DNA of 64,000 nucleotides from Bacteroidia bacterium (GTDB taxonomy: Bacteria > Bacteroidota > Bacteroidia > B-17B0 > Aurantibacillaceae). Shown here piece after piece: positions 18,263-27,147 of this stretch (the stretch's first letter is position 1; every line of letters starts with the position of its first letter). A model generated the notes under the pieces. The model did not search any database. It was not told the DNA's origin and was given only the letters and a program-made list of their open reading frames with translations. The stretch lies in NCBI GenBank assembly GCA_025455485.1, contig JALOMJ010000003.1, positions 1 to 64,000 of the forward strand, given 5' to 3'. The position numbers and the translations under genes are program-made.

Positions 18263-19642
18263 TCAGGAGGAAGAAAACAACAGAGCAAACACTTCCCCAA
18301 TGCTGCTCACCGGATGAATTTGTATTTTATGTTGCAGCTTTGCGCTTTTCATGTTATTTTCAGAAATAACAATTCGTTTAAAGCCAAGTTTAGCCGCCTC
18401 GGAAATCCGCTGTTCGATATGACTAACCGGGCGAATCTCACCTGTTAATCCAAGCTCGGCAGCAAAACACAAATCCAGGGGCAAAGGCACATCCTGGTTG
18501 CTGCTAAGCACCGCGCAAACGACCGCCAAATCAATTCCCGTATCCTCTGTTTTAATGCCCCCGGCAATGTTAATAAACACATCTTTAATGCCCAGCTGAA
18601 AGCCGCAGCGTTTTTCGAGCACGGCCAACACCATGGAAAGTCTTCTTAATTCGAAGCCGGTAGAAGATCGCTGAGGGGTACCATAAGCCGCTGTGCTCAC
18701 CAGCGCCTGGGTCTCAATTAGCAGGGGCCGGTTGCCCTCCATGGTTGCTGCTATAGCCACCCCGCTTACTTTTTGTTCTCTTTGGGTGATAAGAATTTCA
18801 GACGGATTCAAAACTTCCCGCAAGCCTTCTCCTTGCATCTCGTATATCCCCAATTCATTGGTGTTGCCAAACCGGTTTTTTGTTGCTCTGAGCAAGCGGT
18901 AAACATGGTTTCTGTCGCCCTCAAATATCAGTACAGTATCCACCATGTGTTCTAAAACTTTTGGCCCCGCTAAACCCCCATCTTTGGTTATATGACCTAT
19001 CATAAAAACAGGGGTATTGCTCTCTTTAGCAAATCTTAAAAATTCGGCAGCACATTCCCTAACCTGACTGACGCTTCCCGGACTGCTGTCGGCATAATCC
19101 GTATAAAGCGTTTGTATTGAGTCAACAATAATGAGTTGCGGCTGAATTTTTGCAATTTGTGCGAAAATGTTTTGTGTATTGGTCTCTTGAAGAATAAAAC
19201 AAGTTTCGGTGGTTACACCAATTCTTTCTCCCCGCATTTTGATTTGCTGTTCGCTTTCCTCACCGCTTATGTAAAGCACTTTGAGGTTCTTTAGCCTCAG
19301 AGCCAGCTGAAGCATAAGGGTAGATTTTCCAACGCCCGGTTCGCCCCCAAACAGCACCAGGCTGCCCGGAACAATTCCCCCGCCCAATACTCTGGACAAT
19401 TCTTTTCCGGGTACCGCTATTCTCGGATAATCATGTAAACCAATTTCCTGCAACAAAACCGGGGCATTATTGCCTTTTTCTGCACCCTGCCCAAACAGTT
19501 TTAATCTTTGGTTTTTGGTTTCTTTGTGTACAATTTCTTCTACAAACGTGTTCCACTCCCCACAGGCGTTGCACTTTCCAACCCATTTGGCAGATTGTGC
19601 CCCACAGTTCTGACAGAAAAAAACAGCCTTGGATTTTGCCAT
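18263..19642 (-). CDS. radA: DNA repair protein RadA (Sms)
   Basis: The 459-residue RecA-like ATPase promotes branch migration in recombinational repair. Seen directly: an N-terminal four-Cys zinc finger (C10, C13, C24, C27), Walker A 'GGEPGVGKST' at about 99-108, a Walker B-like 'LIIVDSIQTLY', the RadA-specific 'KNRFG' near 256, and a C-terminal Lon-like domain ('INIAGGIKTEDTGIDLAV'). Length matches the family. It is the last gene of a leftward group with 41 bases to the response regulator upstream. Its stop and the amidase stop are adjacent, forming TGATCA. Confidence 0.97.
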   Translation of the reverse strand: MAKSKAVFFCQNCGAQSAKWVGKCNACGEWNTFVEEIVHKETKNQRLKLFGQGAEKGNNAPVLLQEIGLHDYPRIAVPGKELSRVLGGGIVPGSLVLFGGEPGVGKSTLMLQLALRLKNLKVLYISGEESEQQIKMRGERIGVTTETCFILQETNTQNIFAQIAKIQPQLIIVDSIQTLYTDYADSSPGSVSQVRECAAEFLRFAKESNTPVFMIGHITKDGGLAGPKVLEHMVDTVLIFEGDRNHVYRLLRATKNRFGNTNELGIYEMQGEGLREVLNPSEILITQREQKVSGVAIAATMEGNRPLLIETQALVSTAAYGTPQRSSTGFELRRLSMVLAVLEKRCGFQLGIKDVFINIAGGIKTEDTGIDLAVVCAVLSSNQDVPLPLDLCFAAELGLTGEIRPVSHIEQRISEAAKLGFKRIVISENNMKSAKLQHKIQIHPVSSIGEVFALLFSSS

Positions 19643-19683
19643 GGTGAGGAATTGTAAAGGGTAAATTGAGTTTAAACCCCCAA

Positions 19684-20442
19684 CTAAAGCATGTTTAAGC
19701 GCTGAAGCAGCTCCTCCTTGTACGCTCCGCCTACAGGAATCACCTTTTTATCGTCTTCTAAAATAACATTTTGAGAATCTATGCTTTGTATTTTATCCAA
19801 ACGGGCAATAAATGAGCGGTGTATGCGGGCAAACTCCCCGTTGCCTAATTTTTTATCAATTTCCTTCATGGTGCTGTGTACCGTGTAGCGCGCATAAAGC
19901 GTGTTTATGGTAACATAATCCTTGAGGGCCTCAACATAATAGATGTCTTTTAAATGAACTTTCACCAATTTTCCGTTGGCTTTCACAAAAAGCATATCGT
20001 TACTGCCTTCCTCTTTATTTTCTACCAAAGAATACAAAAAGTCCCTCTCCTTCAATAGGGCAGCATCCTTCCTGTGTTTGTAGATGGCCATTTCAATGTT
20101 TGAGTGAAGGTCGATTTCTTTGAATGGTTTTAAGATGTACCCGTAAGGCTCTGTTATTTTTGCGCGCGTTAAAGTGCTTTCGTCGGCATAGGCTGTTAGA
20201 AAAATTACCGGTACATTAATTTGCTCTTTTATTTTTTCACTGGCTTCAATCCCGGTTAGGTTCCCTTTAATCATGATGTCCATCAAAACCAAATCGGGTG
20301 CCAATTCCACCACTTTCGCAATGGCATCAGCCCCATTGTTGGCAATCCCAACAACGTTATACCCTAATTTTATAAGGCTGTTTTGAATGTCCTTCGCAAC
20401 AATGCTTTCGTCTTCAACAATAAAAATATTTATTTTTTCCAT
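19684..20442 (-). CDS. LytTR-type response regulator
   Basis: The 252-residue protein has a receiver domain (about 4-120) with acidic 'VEDES', phospho-acceptor Asp in 'DLVLMDIMI' (near 55), Thr/Ala in 'FLTAYAD' and Lys in 'LKPF'. A C-terminal LytTR DNA-binding domain (about 148-250) carries 'DIYYVEALKDYVTI' and 'GEFARIHRSFIA'. It probably binds promoter DNA when phosphorylated by the histidine kinase encoded 6 bases upstream. Targets cannot be told from the sequence. Confidence 0.95.
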   Translation of the reverse strand: MEKINIFIVEDESIVAKDIQNSLIKLGYNVVGIANNGADAIAKVVELAPDLVLMDIMIKGNLTGIEASEKIKEQINVPVIFLTAYADESTLTRAKITEPYGYILKPFKEIDLHSNIEMAIYKHRKDAALLKERDFLYSLVENKEEGSNDMLFVKANGKLVKVHLKDIYYVEALKDYVTINTLYARYTVHSTMKEIDKKLGNGEFARIHRSFIARLDKIQSIDSQNVILEDDKKVIPVGGAYKEELLQRLNML

Positions 20443-20448
20443 TTTCTC

Positions 20449-23400
20449 TTACATCTTAAAAATTACTTTTATTTCCGTTCCAATGTCTTTCTCTGACTTA
20501 AACTCGTATTTTCCATCAATCTGCTCAATAAGTGTGTTTACTAATTGAAGGCCGAGTGAATGGCTGTTTTGAAAGCTCACATTTTCGCTAAAACCAACCC
20601 CATTGTCTTTCAGCTCTAAAAATACTAAATTTTCTTCGCATTTTAAATCCAGGGTTATGGTGCCGATGCGCGTGCCAGGAAAGGCGTGCTTGATAGAATT
20701 TGTAACCAGCTCGTTCAAAATTAATCCGGCGGGTATCGAACTATCGAGGGGCAGAATCACGTTTTCAAGATTGAGATCAACCTTAATTTTTTCCTTGGAA
20801 TGGGAATAAGAATGAATAATGTTGCTGATTAGGGTTCTAACGTATTCTGAAAAATTTACCGAACTAAACGATTTGTTTTGGTAAAGGCTTTCGTGAATAA
20901 TTGCCATGGTTTTGATGCGGTTCTGACTTTCCTTTAATAAAGCCAGGGCATATTCGTCAGAAACGTAAGAAGACTGTAAATTAAGTATGCTGCTTACCAC
21001 CTGCATGTTGTTTTTTACCCTGTGGTGCACCTCCCTCAATAACACTTCTTTTTCTTTCAATGAGGCCTCTATCTTTTGTTGGGTTTGTTTTTTTTCAGTG
21101 ATGTTATGGGCTATGCCGCTTACCTCAATTACTTTGTCTTTTTCAAAGATGGGGTTTAAAAACACCTCAAGGTGTACTTTTCTGTTGTTTTTGTCGAGAA
21201 TGTCCACTTCAAATGTGCTGGCCATTCCTTCAAAAGCAATTTTATAATGGTGTTTAAGTAATTTGTTATAATCCGTGTCGCCTGAGAGTATGCCCCTGTT
21301 TAAAACTAATCCCAAATAGGGTTTTGTGTTGTAAAGTGCAGAAATGATGTCGAAGTAGTTTTTGTTAAACGACGTAAGTCTTTCCTGCCTGTCAATGGTC
21401 CAAATGTAATGGTGGCTACTATCAAAAATTGCAGTAAGCTTTGCGGTTTGGTTAATCAGCTTTTTCTCGTAAAGCTTCGAGTCCGTGATGTCATTGGCTA
21501 TACAGCTTATTTCATTCACCTCGCCTTTTTCATTAATAATTGGATTAATAAATACCCTTCTGTGCACTTCCCCGATATTTTCCGAAACGTCCTTTTTTTC
21601 AAACTCTAATTTTTTTCCTTTAAACGCTTCATTGTATAACGGATGCCAGTAGTCCGCATAGGCGGTGTTTGGTTCACTAAGTTTTTCGTGTATGCGATCT
21701 CCAAGAGAAACATCAATGCCGTGCTGCAGTTTTATAACTTTCGAAAAATTTTCATTGAAGGATGTGATTTGATATGCGCGGTTCACCGTCCAGATGAGGT
21801 GGGTTGAGCTCTCAAAAATAGATGTGAGGTGGGCTGTTTTTTCAATCAAATTCTTTTCGGCTTCTTCTCTCTCCTTTATTTCAACCTCCAATCTCAGGTT
21901 GTGTGAGGTGGCGGCCTTAAATTTTTCCTTTTCAATTTCTAAGACTCTGTTTTTACTCAGATTATTAATTGTGGATAGCACCCTGTCCTTGTTCTCAAAC
22001 TTTACAAAAACCGATTTAATCTCAACCTCTATGTGCTGCCCACCAAAATCTCTGATGGTGTAATTGTTGAAGCGGTTTAAGTTTTTGTTTTTATAAATCT
22101 CGTTTATTCTTTCGGCGGCCTTTTGTTTACTTTCTCCAACGAAGTAATCGAGGGCGTTTTTACCAAGCACTTCGTTTAACGAATTGGCCCCCAACAATTG
22201 CTGTGCTTGCTGATTACAATACAGCACTATGCCGTGATCGTGTATGATTTGCGGTGCGGGCGAAGAATCGAGCAGCTCGCGATAAGAAATGTATTGTTTT
22301 TGTATTTCAAATTCCTTGTTTTTTTCTTCCGTTACATCCTTAATGATGTTAATATAAAATCCTATTTTTCCTTTACTGTTTAGAATTGGTGTGGATGTGT
22401 TTTCAAGCCAAACTCTTTCTCCCTTGCTGTTGGTGGAGGTGTAAACGTGTTTATAATTTTTTAATTCTCCGTTTTTCTGGCAGCGCCTCATCAATTCTTC
22501 TCCTTCATCAAAAGAACGGGCATCGTCATAGACCTTTTTTCTTAGAAACGAAGCGTCTTTTTCGAGCTCTTCGGGCTTATACCCCAAAACTTTTTCAATG
22601 TTGGGGCTTACATAAATGTATTTTTCTTTTGGTAAATAAGTGAAAAAGGTAATGATGTCGTTTCCATAATTGGTAATAAGATCAAACTTTGACTTCGCGT
22701 CTACCAATAAATCTTCGGTAAGCATACGGTCGGTAATGTCCCTCATGCTGCCCACAATACCTTGTGGTGTTTTACTTCTCCCGAATACGGGGTTGGCTAG
22801 CACCTCAATCAATTTAATTTCCCCTTTTTTGTTTTTAAAATGAACCTGTAATTTTTTTTCTTTCGTTTGTTTTGAATCAACGAGGTCCCCTTTTTGCGAA
22901 TTCAAGGGGTTGTTTCTGTCTTTCTCATTAAGGTAAGGAACTAAAATTGACGGGTTTTTATAAATCTCTTCTTTCGTAAACCCCAACAATTTTTCGCAGG
23001 AATCGCTTATAAATGTGATCTTGGATTTTGGATGAAAATCCATGCTAAAAACCACATCAAGACTGTTGGCGGCTATTTCTTTTAAAACCGTTTCGGCGCT
23101 TATGTTTTTTGATTTCCCGCCTGCTATTGCGGGAGTAAGGACTGCCTGCAAACACTTTTTCTTACCATAAACCAAAGTGCTTACCGAGGCCACAAGGGAT
23201 GGTGTTGTTTTGTTTTTTGTTGAAAAGGTGATTTCTGCCGGTTTACCTGACTTTAATGCGGTGTTACAATTTTTTTTGAATTCTTTTTTTTGTCCTTCAT
23301 CAGCGAACCCAAGCGCATCAAGGTTTAAGATGGTGTTGGGTGCGGCACTTGTTTCCTTAAGCAGTTTTTTTGCCTGTTTGTTCAGAAAATAAATTTTTCC

Positions 23401-23484
23401 GGAATCAAAAATCAAATACGGAAAGTGAAACACGTTCGTTAATTTAAACCGGTCTTGCTCCTCTGCGCCTTTTAATTCCCCCAT
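20449..23484 (-). CDS. soluble six-PAS sensor histidine kinase (HisKA_2 type)
   Basis: The 1011-residue protein has no signal peptide or transmembrane segment, so it is cytoplasmic. I count six PAS-like units: about 10-120, 140-260, 265-390, 395-515, 550-675 and 680-800. The last two look like a tandem duplication ('TAHLTSIFESSTHLIWTV' and 'TAKLTAIFDSSHHYIWTI'). The kinase core has H-box 'REVHHRVKNNMQ', the HisKA_2 form, N-box 'LNELVTNSIKHAF', and G-box 'DNGVGF'. Such kinases usually pair with LytTR or REC regulators, as here (6-base gap). The signal is unknown; PAS domains could bind haem, flavin or small metabolites, but no ligand residue is obvious. Confidence 0.93.
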   Translation of the reverse strand: MGELKGAEEQDRFKLTNVFHFPYLIFDSGKIYFLNKQAKKLLKETSAAPNTILNLDALGFADEGQKKEFKKNCNTALKSGKPAEITFSTKNKTTPSLVASVSTLVYGKKKCLQAVLTPAIAGGKSKNISAETVLKEIAANSLDVVFSMDFHPKSKITFISDSCEKLLGFTKEEIYKNPSILVPYLNEKDRNNPLNSQKGDLVDSKQTKEKKLQVHFKNKKGEIKLIEVLANPVFGRSKTPQGIVGSMRDITDRMLTEDLLVDAKSKFDLITNYGNDIITFFTYLPKEKYIYVSPNIEKVLGYKPEELEKDASFLRKKVYDDARSFDEGEELMRRCQKNGELKNYKHVYTSTNSKGERVWLENTSTPILNSKGKIGFYINIIKDVTEEKNKEFEIQKQYISYRELLDSSPAPQIIHDHGIVLYCNQQAQQLLGANSLNEVLGKNALDYFVGESKQKAAERINEIYKNKNLNRFNNYTIRDFGGQHIEVEIKSVFVKFENKDRVLSTINNLSKNRVLEIEKEKFKAATSHNLRLEVEIKEREEAEKNLIEKTAHLTSIFESSTHLIWTVNRAYQITSFNENFSKVIKLQHGIDVSLGDRIHEKLSEPNTAYADYWHPLYNEAFKGKKLEFEKKDVSENIGEVHRRVFINPIINEKGEVNEISCIANDITDSKLYEKKLINQTAKLTAIFDSSHHYIWTIDRQERLTSFNKNYFDIISALYNTKPYLGLVLNRGILSGDTDYNKLLKHHYKIAFEGMASTFEVDILDKNNRKVHLEVFLNPIFEKDKVIEVSGIAHNITEKKQTQQKIEASLKEKEVLLREVHHRVKNNMQVVSSILNLQSSYVSDEYALALLKESQNRIKTMAIIHESLYQNKSFSSVNFSEYVRTLISNIIHSYSHSKEKIKVDLNLENVILPLDSSIPAGLILNELVTNSIKHAFPGTRIGTITLDLKCEENLVFLELKDNGVGFSENVSFQNSHSLGLQLVNTLIEQIDGKYEFKSEKDIGTEIKVIFKM

Positions 23485-23502
23485 GTTTGTATTTCCTTTT
23501 TA

Positions 23503-25164
23503 TTACTTACGTATGGTTTGTGTTTTGTTTTCGTTAATTTTTATGTTATACGTTCTCAGGCTTTCTTCATAGGTTGGTCTTATTTTATCGCCTTGCCATT
23601 TAATTTCAATATCATTCTTGTACGTTATGGTTAAAAAATTGGTTCCCAGTTCATCAAAATATTTCCAATCGCCGTCTTTCATGCCTCCAACGTATTTGCC
23701 TAAATACATTTTTTGACCGTTTGGAAAATAGGCCACATGAATCCCTTCCGGGTCACCGGCAAGAAAAGCGCCTTCAAAACGGCGGGACTTGCCGGGCATA
23801 TAATAGGTTTTCCATAAGCTGTCGGGTTCATCGTTGCTGTATTTGCCTATTTCGAGGTATTCTTTGGTTTCGTAAGTCCATAGGCCTTCCTTTTTATCGT
23901 CGATATATTCACCGACAAGCGTAATGCTTCCGTCCTCGTTATAGTCTTTCAGCTCGCCTTCTCTTTTCCCGTTTACATAAAACTCTTCTCTAAGGATTGC
24001 CCCGTTTTCGTAGTACCATTTCCAGGCGCCCTGCATTCTTCCCTTTTTATCGTATTTTCCTTTCTGTTCGAGTTTGCCTGAAGCATAATAAAACTCCCAT
24101 TCGCCTGTTCTGAAACCTTCTTTGTAATTTCCTTTGGCTTTAAATTCTCCCGTATTGTGGTATTCGTTCCACACCCCAATTCTGTTTCTTATGCTATCCA
24201 CCGCCCCTGACGCAACAATAACACCATCAAAATACTCTATAGCCGAATCCGGTATGGGAGTGTTTTTACACACCAGCCTTCTGGCATACACCATGTTTGA
24301 ATCGTCTTTTAAATAGACCGTGCTGTCGCACCGAAGTTTCTTAATGTATTTGTAATGAGTGCCTATGGCTAAACCATCCACATAAACTCCCTCATACTTT
24401 AGTGTTCCATCTTCGAAAACTTCCTTGTATACTTCAACATTTGCTATTTCAGGGGCATTAATTATCTCTTTTCCGTAATTGTATTTTTTTGTTTTTAATA
24501 AATTTCCTTTGTTATCATAGAGTTTCACATAACCATCCAAAGAGTCGTCATTAAATTTTTGCTCTTTTCGCAAAACCATGTTACTGTCAAATTCTTTCCA
24601 AATACCTTGTTTGCGTTGTTGCTCATCCTTTTGATTTATTTTTTCAAAACTCTGCAGAATTCCCCCTTTGTAATAAGAGATGGCAACAAGCACTGAATCT
24701 TTATTATATTCGTATGCATAGCCTTCCTGCTTTCCGTTATTGAATAGGGAGATTGTTTTTATTTTACCATTTGTGTGATAAGTAATGGATTGACCTTGTT
24801 TAAAATCATTCTTAAAATTTTCTATCGACACTACTTTCTGAGCTGTATCAAAAAGTGTGGTGGGTCCGTTTTTTTTACCTTCCAGATAAGTAACCGTTTT
24901 TGTTACCTTACCCCTTTCATCATAAAATTTCCAAATACTATCCAGTAAAAAATTTTTCCTGTTCCCTTCTATTTTAATGTTACCGTTTTTATAATAATTA
25001 ATCCAATATCCGTCGGGTTTACCTTGTATCATGTAACCTTCACTGCTCAGTTTCCCGTTTTCGTAGTAGAATTTATTGTATCCATTCGGATTATTTTGCT
25101 GAGCCTCGAACGGTAAACAGGTTACAAAAAAAATTAGAATAGTTATAACAGCTCTCAGCAGCAT
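23503..25164 (-). CDS. secreted MORN-like (YwqK-type) repeat protein
   Basis: The 553-residue protein has a signal peptide (about 1-21, ending FEAQ) followed by about twenty repeats of the type 'YYxNGKLxxxGxYxxGKxxGxWxxY', the MORN_2/YwqK repeat, which forms an elongated beta sheet. Examples are 'YYENGKLSSEGYMIQGKPDG' and 'YYASGKLEQKGKYDKKGRMQ'. The YwqK 'antitoxin' label found in databases should not be taken as function. It lies 18 bases before the histidine kinase gene and 25 bases after nadA, so the four may be co-transcribed. Envelope location is predicted; partner unknown. Confidence 0.85.
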   Translation of the reverse strand: MLLRAVITILIFFVTCLPFEAQQNNPNGYNKFYYENGKLSSEGYMIQGKPDGYWINYYKNGNIKIEGNRKNFLLDSIWKFYDERGKVTKTVTYLEGKKNGPTTLFDTAQKVVSIENFKNDFKQGQSITYHTNGKIKTISLFNNGKQEGYAYEYNKDSVLVAISYYKGGILQSFEKINQKDEQQRKQGIWKEFDSNMVLRKEQKFNDDSLDGYVKLYDNKGNLLKTKKYNYGKEIINAPEIANVEVYKEVFEDGTLKYEGVYVDGLAIGTHYKYIKKLRCDSTVYLKDDSNMVYARRLVCKNTPIPDSAIEYFDGVIVASGAVDSIRNRIGVWNEYHNTGEFKAKGNYKEGFRTGEWEFYYASGKLEQKGKYDKKGRMQGAWKWYYENGAILREEFYVNGKREGELKDYNEDGSITLVGEYIDDKKEGLWTYETKEYLEIGKYSNDEPDSLWKTYYMPGKSRRFEGAFLAGDPEGIHVAYFPNGQKMYLGKYVGGMKDGDWKYFDELGTNFLTITYKNDIEIKWQGDKIRPTYEESLRTYNIKINENKTQTIRK

Positions 25165-25189
25165 ATTTTAGATTAAATATAAGGATTAA

Positions 25190-26173
25190 TTACACTGCTT
25201 TTTCAGATAATTCGAGCATCCGTAACATGGGTTTTAATGCAGCTGTCATGAGCCTTTCATCCATAGTAATTTCAGGCTCTTCGTATTTTAATGCGGTATA
25301 AATTTTTTCCAGAGTATTTCTTTTCATATAAGGACATTCGTTGCACGCACAGGAATTATTGGGAGGAGCTGCAATAAATTGCTTATCAGGATTGTTTTTT
25401 TGCATTTGATAGAGTATGCCGGTTTCGGTTACAACTATAAACTTTTTAGCAAATGACCCGGTGGTATAATTTAATAAAGCTGTTGTACTGCCTATAAAAT
25501 CGGCATAGTCTAAAATTTTTTGCTCGCATTCAGGATGAGCAATAACTTCAGCATCGGGATGTTGTATTTTTAATTTGATTAATTTTTCTAAATCAAAAAT
25601 TTCATGAACCATGCAGGCACCATCCCATAAAATCATTTCCCTGCCTGTTTTTTTAACGATGTAATTTCCAAGGTTTTTATCAGGTGCAAAAATTATTTTC
25701 TGTTGTTTAGGTAAACTTTCAACAATACGCAAAGCATTTGAGCTGGTGCAGATAATGTCTGAAAGTGCTTTAATTTCTGCTGTGCAGTTGATATAGGAAA
25801 TTACAACATGATCTTTGTGTGCCTCCTTGAATGCCTTAAATTGTTCAGGTGGGCAAGAATCTGCGAGTGAGCAACCTGCTTTTAAGTCAGGAATAAGTAC
25901 TTTTTTGTTTGGATTCAATATTTTTGCTGTTTCGGCCATAAAATGTACACCTGCAAATAATATGATGTCAGCTGTTGTTTTTTTTGCTTCCTGAGCCAGT
26001 CCCAAAGAATCGCCTATATAGTCTGCAACATCCTGAATGTCATTATTTTGATAATAATGCGCGAGTAAAACAGCATTTTTTTTCTTCTTAAGATAATTGA
26101 TTTCCTGAACAAAGTCAATACCCGGCTCGTGTTTAAGATTTAACCACCCCTCTTTATATAATACAGTCTTCAT
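25190..26173 (-). CDS. nadA: quinolinate synthase NadA
   Basis: The 327-residue [4Fe-4S] enzyme condenses iminoaspartate with dihydroxyacetone phosphate to quinolinate in NAD synthesis. Visible marks are '[21 protein letters not shown]', '[14 protein letters not shown]', 'AGCSLADSC', 'CTSSNAL', 'IAHPEC' and the C-terminal 'CACNECPYM', which include the three cluster Cys expected for NadA. Length is typical of the short NadA class. No nadB is in the window. It is the first gene of the leftward group 18.3-26.2 kb and faces the AT-rich gap. Confidence 0.97.
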   Translation of the reverse strand: MKTVLYKEGWLNLKHEPGIDFVQEINYLKKKKNAVLLAHYYQNNDIQDVADYIGDSLGLAQEAKKTTADIILFAGVHFMAETAKILNPNKKVLIPDLKAGCSLADSCPPEQFKAFKEAHKDHVVISYINCTAEIKALSDIICTSSNALRIVESLPKQQKIIFAPDKNLGNYIVKKTGREMILWDGACMVHEIFDLEKLIKLKIQHPDAEVIAHPECEQKILDYADFIGSTTALLNYTTGSFAKKFIVVTETGILYQMQKNNPDKQFIAAPPNNSCACNECPYMKRNTLEKIYTALKYEEPEITMDERLMTAALKPMLRMLELSEKAV

Positions 26174-26640
26174 TTTAAAAATTTTCTTATTTATATATAT
26201 ATTATAGGGTGTTAATTGTCTTGATTACTTTTTTGAATAAGTTTGTTTTTAAGAGTTATGGAAAAATACTCACACATAATTAACAAATTTAATACATAAG
26301 ATATTGAATGCCAAGAGTGGTTTGTAGTATTAACAGTTGTTAATGACTATTGTTGTTCGTAATTATCGATTGTAGTAAGAGGTTTAGTTGTTTATTAGAT
26401 TGGAATAAGCATTGGTAATTTTTTGTTGTTATGGTTTGGTTTACATTATTATTTTGTTAAGCAAAAGGTTTCTATTTAAGTGTCTATTTCAATATTAAAA
26501 GAAATGAACCATAGGATTAGTTATAAACCCTAGTAATGTTGATTAAAATAGTTTTTTGTGCCTGAACTTCAGTGTGTATATTTATCAAACTTTTTATGTA
26601 CTGATAACTTTATTCGAGGAATTATTTATTCTTAATCTTT
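26174..26640. other. AT-rich divergent intergenic region, candidate origin-proximal element
   Basis: 467 bases without a gene between leftward nadA and rightward rpiB. The sequence is markedly richer in A and T than its surroundings, with many short TTG/TTA runs. It contains an inverted repeat (26329-26344) and a one-mismatch DnaA-box-like TGTGTATAT at 26573-26581. I found no exact TTATnCACA. All genes from 18.3 kb leftward and to 45.7 kb rightward point away from it. It must hold the promoters of nadA and rpiB; a replication role is inference from the strand switch and nearby parS-like sites. Confidence 0.35.
26329..26344. repeat. short inverted repeat in the nadA-rpiB gap
   Basis: ATTAACA-GT-TGTTAAT has 7-base perfect arms around two bases. 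It could be a regulator operator or part of an unwinding region; no factor can be named. Confidence 0.5.
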
Positions 26641-27075
26641 ATGTCAAACATTATTGCTATAGGATCTGACCATGCCGGTTTTACTCTTAAGAAGCAGTTA
26701 ATACAATTCCTCACCGCCAATAAATATGAAGTTCTGGATAAGGGTTGTTTTTCTGATGAAAGAGCTGATTACCCTGATTTTGCTCATGAGGTTGCAAAGT
26801 GTGTTCTATCCCACGAGGCCAGTATGGGTATTTTACTTTGTGGTTCGGGAAACGGAATTGCTATGAGCGCTAATAAACATAAAGGTATTCGAGCGGCTTT
26901 ATGCTGGAATTCAGAGATTGCAACTCTCGCAAGGCAACATAACGATGCTAATATATTGGTTTTACCGGCAAGATACATGGTGCCAGAGCTTGCTTATGAA
27001 TGCATCCAAAATTTCCTTTCCACAGGCTTTGAAGGCGGCAGGCATCTGGATAGAATTAAAAAGATAGATTTTTAA
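26641..27075 (+). CDS. rpiB: ribose-5-phosphate isomerase B
   Basis: The 144-residue cytosolic enzyme interconverts ribose 5-phosphate and ribulose 5-phosphate in the pentose phosphate pathway. 'IGSDHAGFTLK' at the start (phosphate-binding Asp/His) and 'GILLCGSGNGIAMSANKHKGIRAALCW' (catalytic Cys in the LCGSG loop) are characteristic of RpiB/LacAB. Length and the C-terminal 'EGGRHLDRIKKI' also agree. It opens the rightward gene run after the AT-rich gap and precedes mnmG by 72 bases. Confidence 0.96.
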   Translation: MSNIIAIGSDHAGFTLKKQLIQFLTANKYEVLDKGCFSDERADYPDFAHEVAKCVLSHEASMGILLCGSGNGIAMSANKHKGIRAALCWNSEIATLARQHNDANILVLPARYMVPELAYECIQNFLSTGFEGGRHLDRIKKIDF

Positions 27076-27147
27076 CCGAAACGATACACCCTACTCTTCT
27101 TTTCGCACTGTCTTTCACAGCATTGGCAGAATTATCACTAATTTTGT

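Noticed and set aside
27121-27146. TAATTTTG at 27139 as the definitive mnmG promoter
   Set aside because: It is an exact element match, but so close to the ATG that chance cannot be excluded; recorded only as an alternative start argument.
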